Positions 1 to 8,686 are shown, counted from the stretch's first letter. The stretch is DNA of 47,679 nt from Pseudomonas cichorii (GCF_003700275.1 NZ_RBRE01000054.1:1-47679), one strand, 5' to 3'. The notes: generated by a model not told the origin, from the letters alone. Translations and numbers: made by a program.

Positions 1-1515
1 TGTTGGTGTTGGTGTTGGTTCGGGTACCTCGGTGGCTTCTGAAAACGATTGCAGTGCGGAGACTACCGACGAGCGCAGAAACCAGCTTTCCTCTGAGCCG
101 GCAGTCGCTCCGCCCTTGAACAGGTAGTACTGATAAGCCCCCACCGATAATGAGTTTTGCAATGAAAAGGCCGCATTGTCGCTGGTCGCGCCATTACTGG
201 CCTGCACCACTTCGATGCCGTTCTGCAAGGTCAATGCACCGCTGCCGCCCAGGTTGTTGACCACTATCCGGGTGTTGCCGCCGATTGTTCCCTGCGAAAC
301 CACCAGTTTGTCGCTGGGTGAGCTGTCGTCGCCGAGTACCGACTGCAGCAACAGTTGCCCGTTATTGCCCAGGTAATTGCCCTGGACGGTGAGGGTGTCA
401 GTGGCACTGCTGTTACTGCTCATGTCCAGGGTGCCGGAGTTGTTGACTGTGGCCAGTCGGCCACTGGTGAACGGCACAAGGCTGCCCGACACGGAGGTCA
501 GAGTGCTGCTGGTGTCGATATTCATGACCCCGGTACCACTGACGCTGTCACCCAATACGAACGCTCCGGCCAGGTCCAGTTGCGAAGCGTTGTTCAGATT
601 GACCGTTTCCCAGTTGCTGTAGCGGCCGGGCGTCGTGGAGCGGGTAGCGTCGAAGGTCAGCAGATCGGTCCCTGGCCCGCCATTGAGCAAGGGATTGGGC
701 CCCAGATAACTCTCGTCCAGATTACGCAGTGTCGCCGTATCGTTATCGGCTTCCATGAGTATGCTGCCGCGTATGGTGCCGCCATCCTGCCAGGTGAACG
801 TGTCATTGCCGAAGCTGGTACGTATTCCGCCGCGAATCTCACCGCCGCTGACCGTGACCCGGTCGTTACCGCCGCTGATGCTGACCAGGCCACCAATGCT
901 GCCGCCCGATAAAATGATGGTGTCGCGGCCAAAGCCGGCTACCAGATTATTGACGATGGTGCCGCCTGACATGTCGAAGGTGTTGTCGTCCAGCTTCATG
1001 TCCACGCGGCCAATGGTGCCGCCGGTCATTCTGGCGAGGTCGCCATCCTCGAAGGCATTACTGATGGTGCCGCCGGTCATCAGAAAGGTGTCCAGTCCAT
1101 CGCCCTGGGTCAGGGAGCGCATGTTGCCACCGCTCATGACAAAGTCGTCGGGATCGAAACTCTGATTCACATCGCCGGTGATACTTCCGGCTGTGATGCG
1201 GAACTGATCCGATCCTGAGCCCTGATTGAAGTTGCCGACAATGCTGCCGGAGTTCATCTCGATCCTGTCGGTCCCTGCGCCATACGTGACGCTGCCGAGA
1301 ATCGATCCCGTACCGCCTGCCGGGAATATGAGTGTGTTGTTACCGCCAGGGTTGTTGAAGGAGCCGCTGCTGCCGCTGTCACAGATCTGTATGTCGCTGC
1401 CGAGGGTGGACGCGAGATCGCAGGCGCCATGGGCGTTGGGCGAGATGAAGGGCAGGGCTGCCAAGGGAAGGATTCTGATGGTGTAGCGCAGAGGAAACCG
1501 GGGCTTGATTCTCAT
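1..1515 (-). CDS. Autotransporter-like surface protein, 5' part (cut by window edge)
   Basis: The frame is open from an ATG at 1515 to base 1, giving 505 codons with the C-terminus missing. Residues 1-30 look like a signal peptide (basic start, hydrophobic stretch, AHG/A). Residues about 83-262 consist of roughly nine imperfect units of 18-21 residues with the pattern Asp, short strand, S/T-G-G-x-I, then a Gly/Asp turn. This is the periodicity expected of a beta-helix or beta-roll passenger. A less repetitive part follows, with the LGDDSSPSDKL and GAYQYYLFKGG-type segments seen before autotransporter barrels. The visible end is a Pro-Thr repeat (PEPTPTPTPT), a plausible linker to the barrel, which would lie beyond the left edge. 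An AGAGAG stretch precedes the start. Secretion through a type V route is inferred from the passenger and linker; no barrel is visible. The passenger function (adhesin, enzyme or other) cannot be read here. Confidence 0.75.
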   Translation of the reverse strand, partial: MRIKPRFPLRYTIRILPLAALPFISPNAHGACDLASTLGSDIQICDSGSSGSFNNPGGNNTLIFPAGGTGSILGSVTYGAGTDRIEMNSGSIVGNFNQGSGSDQFRITAGSITGDVNQSFDPDDFVMSGGNMRSLTQGDGLDTFLMTGGTISNAFEDGDLARMTGGTIGRVDMKLDDNTFDMSGGTIVNNLVAGFGRDTIILSGGSIGGLVSISGGNDRVTVSGGEIRGGIRTSFGNDTFTWQDGGTIRGSILMEADNDTATLRNLDESYLGPNPLLNGGPGTDLLTFDATRSTTPGRYSNWETVNLNNASQLDLAGAFVLGDSVSGTGVMNIDTSSTLTSVSGSLVPFTSGRLATVNNSGTLDMSSNSSATDTLTVQGNYLGNNGQLLLQSVLGDDSSPSDKLVVSQGTIGGNTRIVVNNLGGSGALTLQNGIEVVQASNGATSDNAAFSLQNSLSVGAYQYYLFKGGATAGSEESWFLRSSVVSALQSFSEATEVPEPTPTPT

Positions 1516-1706
1516 GACTGCTCTCTCTGGACACGTGGTCAGGGAGGCGATTCATGCTTCCAATACAGGCCGACCCCCACGCAAATGACATCCATGAAGG
1601 TTTTTATAAGCCTGATCAATGGCTAACAGAGCTAAGTCAAGATCCGATTGCGAGGTGCGTCAATTAGTTGACCGACCGACGGCAGCAGTAGCGCTGACAG
1701 ACCTGC

Positions 1707-2909
1707 TCAGTTGTTCGGTCTGGTCCGGCGGGATAGCCAGAAAGTCAGTGCCAGGGCAGTCACTGAAAGCAGCGCGGCATAGAAGAAAATCCAGCCATAG
1801 CCCTGGCCCAGAGCAATGGCTCCCATTACCGGCCCGGCAATCGCCAGCGCCAGATCGAAGAACACCGCATAGGCGCTCAATCCGGCGCCGCGACTGGTGG
1901 TAGGCACCTGTTTGATCGCCTCGACACCCAGGGCCGGGTAGACCAGCGACAGCCCCAGTCCGGTCAGGCCCGCGCCAGCCAGGGCGAAACCGGTGTCTGG
2001 GGACAGCCAGAGCATGACCAGCCCGACGGTTTCCACCGCCATGCACAGCATCGCCGCGTTGAAGCCGCCCAGGCGATTGATGGCGCCGATAAACAGCAGG
2101 CGGGCGAGGATGAAGCACACCCCGAACATGCTCAGGCACCACGCGGCGCCTTCCCAGCCACGGCTGATGTAGAACAGAGTGATGAAGGTCGTCAGGGTAC
2201 CGTAGCCGATAGACGATAACGTCAGCCCCAGGCCGTAGGGCGCGATACGTCCGAACACCGACCAGTAAGGCAGGCGTTCCCCGGCAATCACCGGTACCGA
2301 CGGTTTCTTGCGGATCATCAGCAAGGCCAGGGCCGCCATGGCGATCAAGGCAATGCCCAGGCTGTTGAAACCGGTGTGATCGATCACCACCACCCCGAGT
2401 GGCGCGCCGATGGCAATCGCGCCGTAGGAAGCGATGCCGTTCCAGGAAATCGAGCGAGCCGTATGCTCCGCGCCGACCTTGCCGATGCACCAGCTTATGG
2501 TCCCGACGCCGATCATGCCTTGCGACACACCGAGGAACAGCCGGGCCACGATCAGAATCCACAGACTGGCCAGCGGAATGCTCTCCAGCAGGGTTGCCAG
2601 CAGCGTCAGCACGCCACTGACGGCTATGCCGCAAAGTCCCAGGACGATGGCGCGCTTGCTGCCCATATTGTCCGTGACCCGACCGGCAAACGGGCGGCTG
2701 AGGAGGGTGGCCAGGTATTGCGAGCCGATGGTCAATCCGGCGACTACGGCGCTGAAACCGAGCTGGTCGTGCACATAACCCGGCAGCACGGCAATCGGTA
2801 GACCGATACACAGGAAGGCAACGAAGGTGTAGGACACGATGGAAACGATCTGCAGGGTGATCGTCATGGAACTGGGCGGCGAAGGCTTTTGGCTTGAGGC
2901 GGCAGGCAT
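1707..2909 (-). CDS. MFS transporter, YhhS/YfcJ-like
   Basis: This is a 400-residue inner-membrane protein of the major facilitator superfamily with about 12 hydrophobic segments. The MFS loop-2/3 signature is visible as GRVTDNMGSKRA near residue 80, after the GLTIGSQYLATLLSRP helix that resembles E. coli YhhS/YfcJ. It probably exports a small molecule by proton antiport; the substrate is unknown. The frame continues upstream to an ATG at 2966. I chose the ATG at 2909 because an AAAGAG element lies just before it, the extra 19 residues are not hydrophobic and nothing like a ribosome site precedes 2966. The gene is transcribed alone, divergent from the beta-propeller gene at 3064. Family assignment is firm, the subfamily moderately so. 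Confidence 0.85.
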   Translation of the reverse strand: MPAASSQKPSPPSSMTITLQIVSIVSYTFVAFLCIGLPIAVLPGYVHDQLGFSAVVAGLTIGSQYLATLLSRPFAGRVTDNMGSKRAIVLGLCGIAVSGVLTLLATLLESIPLASLWILIVARLFLGVSQGMIGVGTISWCIGKVGAEHTARSISWNGIASYGAIAIGAPLGVVVIDHTGFNSLGIALIAMAALALLMIRKKPSVPVIAGERLPYWSVFGRIAPYGLGLTLSSIGYGTLTTFITLFYISRGWEGAAWCLSMFGVCFILARLLFIGAINRLGGFNAAMLCMAVETVGLVMLWLSPDTGFALAGAGLTGLGLSLVYPALGVEAIKQVPTTSRGAGLSAYAVFFDLALAIAGPVMGAIALGQGYGWIFFYAALLSVTALALTFWLSRRTRPNN

Positions 2910-3017
2910 CGGACTCTTTCGCTGGCGGGCGGGCAGTGTGGAATCATCATGGCGTGCCAGCGGCATAAATGAAAGCTGGCTAACAATCTGATTGGGTGTA
3001 TTGCTGTTCTTCTCATG

Positions 3018-3034
3018 CAGTCATAGGATGACTG
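3018..3034. promoter_or_regulatory. Perfect inverted repeat upstream of the propeller gene
   Basis: CAGTCAT-AGG-ATGACTG is a perfect 7-base dyad with a 3-base centre, 30 bases before the ATG at 3064 and inside the 154-base divergent region shared with the MFS gene. It could be an operator or a small 5' leader hairpin. No regulator gene lies next to it. Confidence 0.35.
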
Positions 3035-3063
3035 ACCATAAACACAATAACAAAAGGTGTTGC

Positions 3064-4188
3064 ATGAGAAAAAACCTCCTGCTGGCGGCTGCGGTCTCCT
3101 GCTCGTTCGGCCTGTCTGCCCAGGCAGCCACTTTCGCCTATATCTCCAGTCCGGCTGACGGGCTCATTTCCCAGTACCGACTGGACGCGACAAGCGGTGC
3201 CCTGAGTCTGGTAGAGCAGACCAAGGCTGGCGATCAGGTCAACCCCATGGCGCTCTCGCCGGATGGCAAGACTTTGTTTGCCGCCTTGCGCGTCAAGCCC
3301 TATCAAGTGCTGGGTTTTAGCATCGAGCCGGGAACCGGGCACCTGAAGGCGATTTCCCGAGGGCCGCTGGCCGAAAGCCTGGCGTATCTGTCTACCGACC
3401 GCAGTGGCCGTTTCCTGATGGGCGCGTCCTATGGCGCCGACCTGCTCAGTGTCCAGCCTATCGATGCGCAGCAGCGTCCGGGTGACAGCATCCAGACCTA
3501 CAAGACCGGCATGCACGCGCACTCGGTACGCACAGACCCGAGCAACCGTTTTGCCTACGCCGGCAACCTGGGCGTGGATCGCGTCCTGCAATACCGGCTG
3601 GAGAAAGACGGCACGCTGGTCCCGATTGGCACGGGTCATGTCACCGTGGCAGAAAATACCGGACCACGCCATCTGGCTTTCTCGCCGGACGGCAAGTTCC
3701 TGTACGTAGTCGGTGAGATGAGCGGCAGCGTGACGGGTTTTGCCATCGATCAGCAGACCGGTGCGTTGACCCAGGTCACCCAGGCCGCCGGTATTCCCGA
3801 GCGCTTGAAACTGGCCCATGGCGAAGTGCGTGATGCACGCAACAATGACCTCAAGGACGATCCGACCCCAAGAATCTGGGCGGCAGACATTCGCATCGCT
3901 CCCGATGGCAAGCTGTTGTTTATCAGTGAGCGGACTTCAAGCAGCGTGTCGGCGTTCAAGGTCGAACCTGCCAGCGGCAAGCTGACCTACCTCGAAAACT
4001 ATGCGGTGCAGGAAAAACAGCCACGCAATATCGCAGTATCGCCCGATGGGCACTGGTTGCTGGTGACGGGAGAGAAGAGTGAAGTGGTAGGCAGCTATTC
4101 AATAGGTGCCGAGGGGGTGTTGAAGCGGGTTGGTGAGGCGCCGTCCGGCAAGGGTGCGCTGTGGATCGAGATGCTGAGCCAGCCTTGA
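3064..4188 (+). CDS. Secreted lactonase-family beta-propeller protein
   Basis: The 374-residue product begins with a clean signal peptide (MRKNLLLAAAVSCSFGLSAQA, cut before ATFAY), so it is periplasmic or secreted. The rest is built from repeated blades with the recurring phrases LSPDGKTLF, FSPDGKFLYV, IAPDGKLLFI and VSPDGHWLLV, together with xSVSAFKVEPASGKL. These are hallmarks of the 6-phosphogluconolactonase/YbhE seven-bladed propeller family (Lactonase, PF10282). Family members hydrolyse sugar lactones or act as muconate-cycle relatives. Cytosolic Pgl lacks a signal peptide, so this paralogue is probably not the pentose-phosphate enzyme. AAGGTG lies 4 bases before the ATG, which decides this start over an upstream in-frame codon at 2992. 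It is monocistronic and ends at a REP palindrome. Substrate unknown. Confidence 0.8.
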   Translation: MRKNLLLAAAVSCSFGLSAQAATFAYISSPADGLISQYRLDATSGALSLVEQTKAGDQVNPMALSPDGKTLFAALRVKPYQVLGFSIEPGTGHLKAISRGPLAESLAYLSTDRSGRFLMGASYGADLLSVQPIDAQQRPGDSIQTYKTGMHAHSVRTDPSNRFAYAGNLGVDRVLQYRLEKDGTLVPIGTGHVTVAENTGPRHLAFSPDGKFLYVVGEMSGSVTGFAIDQQTGALTQVTQAAGIPERLKLAHGEVRDARNNDLKDDPTPRIWAADIRIAPDGKLLFISERTSSSVSAFKVEPASGKLTYLENYAVQEKQPRNIAVSPDGHWLLVTGEKSEVVGSYSIGAEGVLKRVGEAPSGKGALWIEMLSQP

Positions 4189-4193
4189 TTTAC

Positions 4194-4238
4194 GGATGAA
4201 TCCGCTCCTGCACCGTCTGTGCGGGAGCGGATTCATTC
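4194..4238. repeat. REP-type palindrome between convergent genes
   Basis: Two 20-base arms (GGATGAATCCGCTCCTGCAC and a near-perfect complement) flank a 5-base loop. The same core occurs at 22587-22639, with degenerate relatives at 30221-30267 and 23583-23645. It sits between the converging ends of the propeller gene and ybiT and could stop transcription from both sides. Confidence 0.8.
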
Positions 4239-4249
4239 GCGATAGCGGT

Positions 4250-5839
4250 TTAGATCACCACGCCCTGGCTGCGCAGGTAGTCGTCATAAGTACCGCTGAA
4301 GTCGATCACGCCGCTTGGGCTGAGTTCGATGATGCGGGTAGCCAGCGAGGATACGAACTCACGGTCGTGGCTGACGAAGATCAGCGTGCCCGGATAGTTT
4401 TCCAGCGCCAGGTTCAGCGCCTCGATGGATTCCATGTCCAGGTGGTTGGTCGGTTCGTCCATCACCAGTACGTTCGGCTTTTGCAGGATCAGCTTGCCGA
4501 ACAGCATGCGGCCTTGCTCACCACCGGAAATCACCTTGACCGACTTCAGGATCTCGTCGTTGGAGAACAGCATGCGGCCCAGTGTGCCGCGAACCAGCTG
4601 TTCGCCGCCCTGAGTCCACTGGCCCATCCAGTCGAACAGCGTGCACTCGTCCTCGAAGTCATGGGCGTGGTCCTGAGCGTAGTAGCCGATCTCTGCAGAC
4701 TCGGTCCACTTGATCGAACCGGCATCCGGCGTCAGCTCGTTGACCAGGGTGCGCAGCAGGGTGGTCTTGCCGATACCGTTCGGGCCGATGATCGCCACGC
4801 GCTCGCTGGCTTCGACGGTGAAGCTGAAGTCCTTGAACAGGGTCGTGCCATCGAAACCCTTGGCCATACGCTCGACGACCACTGCCTGACGGTGCAGTTT
4901 CTTGGTCTGCTCGAAACGAATGAACGGGCTGACACGGCTGGAAGGCTTGACCTCGGCCAGCTGGATCTTGTCGATCTGCTTGGCGCGGGAAGTGGCCTGC
5001 TTGGCTTTCGAGGCGTTGGCCGAGAAGCGGCTGACGAACGATTGCAGCTCGGAAATCTGTGCTTTCTTCTTGGCGTTGTCGGCCAGCAACTGCTCGCGGG
5101 ACTGGGTCGCCACGGTCATGTACTCGTCGTAGTTGCCCGGGAACAGACGCAGTTCGCCGTAATCCAGGTCAGCCATGTGGGTGCACACGCTGTTCAGGAA
5201 GTGACGGTCGTGGGAGATGATGATCATCAGGCTGTTACGCTGGGTCAGAACGTTTTCCAGCCAGCGGATGGTATTGATGTCCAGGTGGTTGGTCGGTTCG
5301 TCGAGCAACAGCACTTCAGGATCGGAAAACAGCGCCTGAGCCAGCAGCACGCGCAGTTTCCAGCCCGGCGATACTTCGCTCATCGGGCCGTTGTGCTGTT
5401 CGATGCCGATGCCCAGACCGAGCAGCAGCTCGCCGGCACGGGATTCGGCGGTGTAACCGTCCATTTCCGCGAATTCGGTTTCCAGCTCGGCAACCGCCAT
5501 GCCGTCGTCTTCGGTCATTTCCGGCAGCGAGTAGATACGGTCGCGCTCGGCCTTGACCTTCCACAGCTCTTCGTGACCCATGATCACGGTATCGAGAACG
5601 GTGAATTCCTCGTAGGCGAACTGATCCTGGCGCAATTTACCCAGGCGCACGTTCGGCTCCAGCATCACCTGCCCACCCGAAGGCTCCAGGTCACCACCCA
5701 GAATCTTCATGAACGTGGACTTGCCGCAGCCGTTGGCGCCGATCAGGCCGTAACGGTTACCGGCGCCAAACTTGACCGAGACATTCTCGAACAAGGGTTT
5801 TGGGCCGAACTGCATGGTGATGTTAGCTGTGGAGATCAA
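4250..5839 (-). CDS. ybiT: ABC-F family ATPase YbiT
   Basis: This is a 529-residue soluble protein with two ABC domains and no membrane segments, typical of ABC-F ribosome-associated ATPases. Domain 1 has Walker [10 protein letters not shown] near residues 34-42, the atypical signature [13 protein letters not shown] and Walker [12 protein letters not shown]. Domain 2 has GPNGIGKTT, a SGGEQGRM signature and [10 protein letters not shown]. The linker between them is charged and helical, as expected for the P-site tRNA interaction motif. The VSPGWKLR variant and the [11 protein letters not shown] start match YbiT rather than EttA, Uup or YheS. The start is a TTG at 5839 preceded by AGGTAAGG; it aligns with the family N-terminus (MxxSxNxTMQFG). 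YbiT relieves ribosome stalling in a sequence-dependent way. Monocistronic. Confidence 0.93.
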   Translation of the reverse strand: MISTANITMQFGPKPLFENVSVKFGAGNRYGLIGANGCGKSTFMKILGGDLEPSGGQVMLEPNVRLGKLRQDQFAYEEFTVLDTVIMGHEELWKVKAERDRIYSLPEMTEDDGMAVAELETEFAEMDGYTAESRAGELLLGLGIGIEQHNGPMSEVSPGWKLRVLLAQALFSDPEVLLLDEPTNHLDINTIRWLENVLTQRNSLMIIISHDRHFLNSVCTHMADLDYGELRLFPGNYDEYMTVATQSREQLLADNAKKKAQISELQSFVSRFSANASKAKQATSRAKQIDKIQLAEVKPSSRVSPFIRFEQTKKLHRQAVVVERMAKGFDGTTLFKDFSFTVEASERVAIIGPNGIGKTTLLRTLVNELTPDAGSIKWTESAEIGYYAQDHAHDFEDECTLFDWMGQWTQGGEQLVRGTLGRMLFSNDEILKSVKVISGGEQGRMLFGKLILQKPNVLVMDEPTNHLDMESIEALNLALENYPGTLIFVSHDREFVSSLATRIIELSPSGVIDFSGTYDDYLRSQGVVI

Positions 5840-6225
5840 TTGCCTTACCTATCAATAACTTGGGAAATGCCGATGTGAGCCGCACCCCATGAGGGCGGCT
5901 CGCTCCAGTCGGAGCTTGAGTGGTTCCAGCGAGGCATACGTCGATAGCAACCAGCCTGTCATGGACGGGTTGCCGGAATATGAATGCGGGGTTCATGCCA
6001 GACTTTGGCGCGCATTGTCGCATAGCTGGGGCGGCAGTCATATGGGGGATATAGGATCAGGGTTGCTGCGATGCCGGGCAGATTCCTGTCCGGCAAAGGA
6101 GCCGACCATCGGCAACTCTGCAAGCGATGCTGTGTGCCTGTTGCGAATTGCGCCTTACAACCTAGTCTTTTTCTCCAGACGGGCCGGACACCTGTTTCCT
6201 GCCCTTGTATCAAAGGAGTAGCCCA
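5840..6225. other. Intergenic region, 386 bp, between divergent ybiT and a small gene
   Basis: This region carries the leaders of two divergent genes. The only clear structure is GAGCCGC at 5877-5883 with its complement GCGGCTC at 5895-5901 (7-base stem, 11-base loop), which would lie in the ybiT leader if transcription starts upstream of it. The small forward gene has AAAGGAG at 6213-6219. No convincing coding frame, RNA gene or repeat is visible in the remainder. Confidence 0.5.
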
Positions 6226-6417
6226 ATGGCGAGCAAACCACCGCTCTTTAATGACGAAGTCCAGGCATGGGATCTATATGCCTCGGCCGCTCTCAGTGCC
6301 ATGATCGCCAATGCCGAGTCCGCAGAGCAGGCGGTCGAGGCGGCAGCCGATCTGGCTGATAATCTGCTCAAGGAGCGGGCAAAACGCATCAAGGCTGCCA
6401 AGGAGCATCTTTTTTAG
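6226..6417 (+). CDS. Small acidic helical protein, unknown function
   Basis: This 63-residue product has no signal peptide or membrane segment. After a short polar start (MASKPPLFNDEV) it is almost entirely alanine- and glutamate-rich helix (SAMIANAESAEQAVEAAADLADNLLKERAKR), probably an amphipathic or coiled-coil hairpin. A perfect AAAGGAG lies 6 bases before the ATG at 6226, so it is very likely translated. An upstream in-frame ATG at 6205 has no ribosome site. I do not recognise a named family; it resembles the many small hypothetical proteins conserved within Pseudomonas. It converges on the HKD-motif gene, separated by a long hairpin at 6463-6519. Confidence 0.75.
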   Translation: MASKPPLFNDEVQAWDLYASAALSAMIANAESAEQAVEAAADLADNLLKERAKRIKAAKEHLF

Positions 6418-6462
6418 CATTGAGCTCCAGCTGGGCATTCTGCCTGATACGAACCTGTTGCA

Positions 6463-6519
6463 GAGACTGGATTTTTCGGGGGATCATCGTTTCTGGATCT
6501 CGGATTCCCCTCCAGTCTC
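6463..6519. terminator. Nested long hairpin between convergent genes
   Basis: GAGACTGGA (6463-6471) pairs perfectly with TCCAGTCTC (6511-6519). Inside it GGGGGATC (6478-6485) pairs with GATTCCCC (6503-6510) with one G-U, leaving a bulge of T5C on the left side. It lies between the 3' ends of the 63-residue gene and the HKD gene, so a bidirectional terminator is the simplest reading. A remnant of a mobile palindrome is possible. Confidence 0.45.
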
Positions 6520-6530
6520 GTGCCCTGCTG

Positions 6531-7892
6531 CTAGACGTAAAATCGCAACTCCGAATCCGGATCAACCATCAGTTTGTCGTAAACGTCCATAAACTCACGG
6601 TCCTGTCGTTCTCGCTCATACAATCGGTCAATTTCATGAATCAACGCCCTTCCTGACGCAATCACATGTTGCGCCCAATTTTGCTTCACGAACCTGTCTA
6701 CCTGTTGGTCCAGATCTCTCAGGATAGGACCCATATTCACCCAGTCGAGTTGGTAATGCGCAGGAATGGAAAAACCGCCACTCGTTTGCGACAGGCGTAA
6801 TTCAAGCAAATCTGCGTCGATTTTGCCGTCGTTGTCCATGGCGCCTGCCAGATAGCTGGCTGAGGAGTCGGAAGACTGCATTATCTTTTGGATAATTGAG
6901 TGTCGCTGATGCGCTACAAAGTCTTCAAGATCACTCAATCCATGGTTATGAGCAATTTCCTGAACGATTTCAGCAAGCTCAGCTTCGGCCTGTTCAGTTT
7001 GCCTGGGTGACGCTTTGAGTACATTCAGGAATGCATCACAAGCCGGAATATTCAGGCTGATTGCCTCGGCTACTTCTATAAGTTCGTAGACAGTGTCGCT
7101 TTTGATGTTCTCAAGATCCGCATCACCGTATAGCTCTTCCAGAAGTGCCGACATTCGCCCGGTGGGAGAGTGGCCTCGGGCGATGTCGTAGATCATACGG
7201 CAAGCTTCTGCTGGGCCATTGCTGTATCCCTTTGCATCTACCAGCACAGGCTGGCTATCGAGAAGCGTGCGAAGCCGCTGGCCTGCATGCATGTTTTCGA
7301 TGGTGGTATTTACATTGGCAGCACGTTTGAGTGCCCTGACCAGGTTTGAGGCCAGAGAGGTTTTTTCCACGCGGGTACACAGCGCTTGATCGGCCAATAC
7401 CTGCTCGCATAGAGCATCGATCCATTCCGAGTCCGCCGGATCTATTTTGATCAGGGCCTCATGATAACGGTTGAAGTAGGTTTTCCAGGAGAAGCGGATA
7501 CCTGAAAACCAGGGCTCTGCACCACGGGTGATGTTTTGCGAGCCGAGCCAGGCAATGTCGTTATGAGCAAGTAATTTGATATGGCATGCCGCGTGCAGGT
7601 GTAATTGAACGCCGTCGCGCATCTCTTCGGTTATTTTGATCAGAGCCTTGCGCAATATCTGGTCCTGGACAACATCAATGCCGGCCAGGCCAATAATGAT
7701 CCGCGGTGGTGCTCCAGTAGCCTTGTTGATATATGTTTTGTTCAGATACCCAAAAAGTGAACTCAGGTTTGACGCATCTGCATAGGTGATGATGGTCAAG
7801 TCCCTGACGGACTTGGGGCGAGAACTATTAAATGCACGCTCTCCATAGTGACGATGAAACAGAGTCGCGTTAATCGTTGCGAGCGGCTTCAT
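6531..7892 (-). CDS. Orphan protein with a single phospholipase-D/nuclease HKD-like motif
   Basis: The 453-residue soluble product has no signal peptide. Residues 104-120 read HIKLLAHNDIAWLGSQN. This fits the PLD superfamily pattern H-x-K-x4-(D/N)-x(n)-G-S-x-N, with Asn111 or Asp112 in the acidic position, preceded by a strand-rich half (LTIITYA, PRIIIGLAG, VQLHLH) like the PLD fold. Only one HKD is evident, as in Nuc or BfiI-type nucleases that work as dimers. The C-terminal 250 residues are helical and unrecognised. GGAGG lies 6 bases before the ATG at 7892, deciding this start over 7910. Base composition is visibly more AT-rich than the neighbours, which suggests horizontal acquisition. 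A nuclease or phage-defence role is inference only. It has no operon partner. Confidence 0.7.
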   Translation of the reverse strand: MKPLATINATLFHRHYGERAFNSSRPKSVRDLTIITYADASNLSSLFGYLNKTYINKATGAPPRIIIGLAGIDVVQDQILRKALIKITEEMRDGVQLHLHAACHIKLLAHNDIAWLGSQNITRGAEPWFSGIRFSWKTYFNRYHEALIKIDPADSEWIDALCEQVLADQALCTRVEKTSLASNLVRALKRAANVNTTIENMHAGQRLRTLLDSQPVLVDAKGYSNGPAEACRMIYDIARGHSPTGRMSALLEELYGDADLENIKSDTVYELIEVAEAISLNIPACDAFLNVLKASPRQTEQAEAELAEIVQEIAHNHGLSDLEDFVAHQRHSIIQKIMQSSDSSASYLAGAMDNDGKIDADLLELRLSQTSGGFSIPAHYQLDWVNMGPILRDLDQQVDRFVKQNWAQHVIASGRALIHEIDRLYERERQDREFMDVYDKLMVDPDSELRFYV

Positions 7893-8033
7893 GATAGGCC
7901 TCCATGGCAAAGGGCATTGAAGTCTACTAGACGCTCATGATCGAGCAATAGTTGTATGGGGACCAGAATTCAATAGTACCTGCCGAGTGATGAGTGCAGG
8001 TTTGTCCAGCCAAGGCAACAACTGATAATGTCA

Positions 8034-8058
8034 GGCTCTTTCTTTTGCTGATAGAGCC
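8034..8058 (+). other. Small hairpin before the GST start
   Basis: GGCTCT and AGAGCC form a 6-base stem around a 13-base loop and end 4 bases before the ATG at 8063. If it is in the transcript it would cover the weak ribosome site of the GST gene. Confidence 0.25.
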
Positions 8059-8062
8059 CGGC

Positions 8063-8686
8063 ATGTTGCGAATACTCGGTAAGGCATCCTCAATTAACGT
8101 CAGAAAAGTGCTGTGGGCCTGCGCCGAAACCGGCAGGGCTTTTGAGCGGGACGACTGGGGCAGCGGTTTCAAGTCAACCGAGACACCTGAATTCCTGTCC
8201 TTGAACCCCAACGCCATGGTGCCGGTGATTTTGGAGGACGATTTTGTGCTCTGGGAATCCAATACCATCATTCGCTATCTGGCGGCGGCCCATGCGGGCG
8301 AGGATTTCTACCCGGTGCAGCCCAGAACCCGGGCTCGAATAGATCAATGGATCGACTGGCAGGCAACCGATCTCAACAAGTCCTGGGGCTATGCTTTCAT
8401 GTCGCTGGTCAGGCAGTCGGCCGATTTTCAGGACCCCGATGCATTGCATGCATCGTGCAGCAGTTGGGCCAGGCACATGCAGATACTGGATCGCCAGCTC
8501 GAATCGACTGGCGCTTATGTCAGCGGCAAGACTTTCACCCTTGCCGATATACCGATCGGTCTTTCCGTCAATCGCTGGTTTGAAACGCCGCTGGATCATC
8601 CCGATTTTCCTGCCGTTGCGGCTTACTATGAGCGCTTGAGCGAGCGTCCCGGTTATCTGCTGTATGGCAGAAACGGCACTCCGTGA
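8063..8686 (+). CDS. Glutathione S-transferase family protein
   Basis: The 207-residue length is normal for a cytosolic GST. The N-terminal thioredoxin-like domain has the strand [20 protein letters not shown] with the catalytic-region Ser, the cis-Pro strand [25 protein letters not shown] (Pro before the strand; Glu-Ser glutathione-binding pair at ES) and then an all-helical C-terminal domain containing FTLADIPIG, the N-capping box motif of GSTs. It probably conjugates glutathione to, or isomerises, a small electrophile. The ATG at 8063 lies exactly where the family starts; the ribosome site is weak (AGAG), and the open frame upstream to 7994 encodes nothing GST-like. It is followed 42 bases later by the DUF3830 gene on the same strand. 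Confidence 0.9.
   Translation: MLRILGKASSINVRKVLWACAETGRAFERDDWGSGFKSTETPEFLSLNPNAMVPVILEDDFVLWESNTIIRYLAAAHAGEDFYPVQPRTRARIDQWIDWQATDLNKSWGYAFMSLVRQSADFQDPDALHASCSSWARHMQILDRQLESTGAYVSGKTFTLADIPIGLSVNRWFETPLDHPDFPAVAAYYERLSERPGYLLYGRNGTP

Noticed and set aside
355..912. 185-residue forward frame in the autotransporter
   Set aside because: It runs antisense to repeat coding sequence and inherits its periodic composition; no ribosome site.
1659..1672. Dyad GTCAA-TTAG-TTGAC between the MFS stop and the autotransporter
   Set aside because: Short and partly AT palindromic; lies 144 bases from the autotransporter start with no regulator nearby, so chance is likely.
1660..2811. 383-residue open frame antisense/shifted to the MFS gene
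   Set aside because: Low-complexity Arg/Gly/Ala composition, no domain and fully contained in a well-supported membrane protein gene: a GC-rich shadow.
4196..5878. 560-residue open frame antisense to ybiT
   Set aside because: Composition (Gln, His, Val, Gly runs) is that of a reverse-complement shadow; ybiT itself has all ABC motifs. Its first codons are only the REP palindrome.
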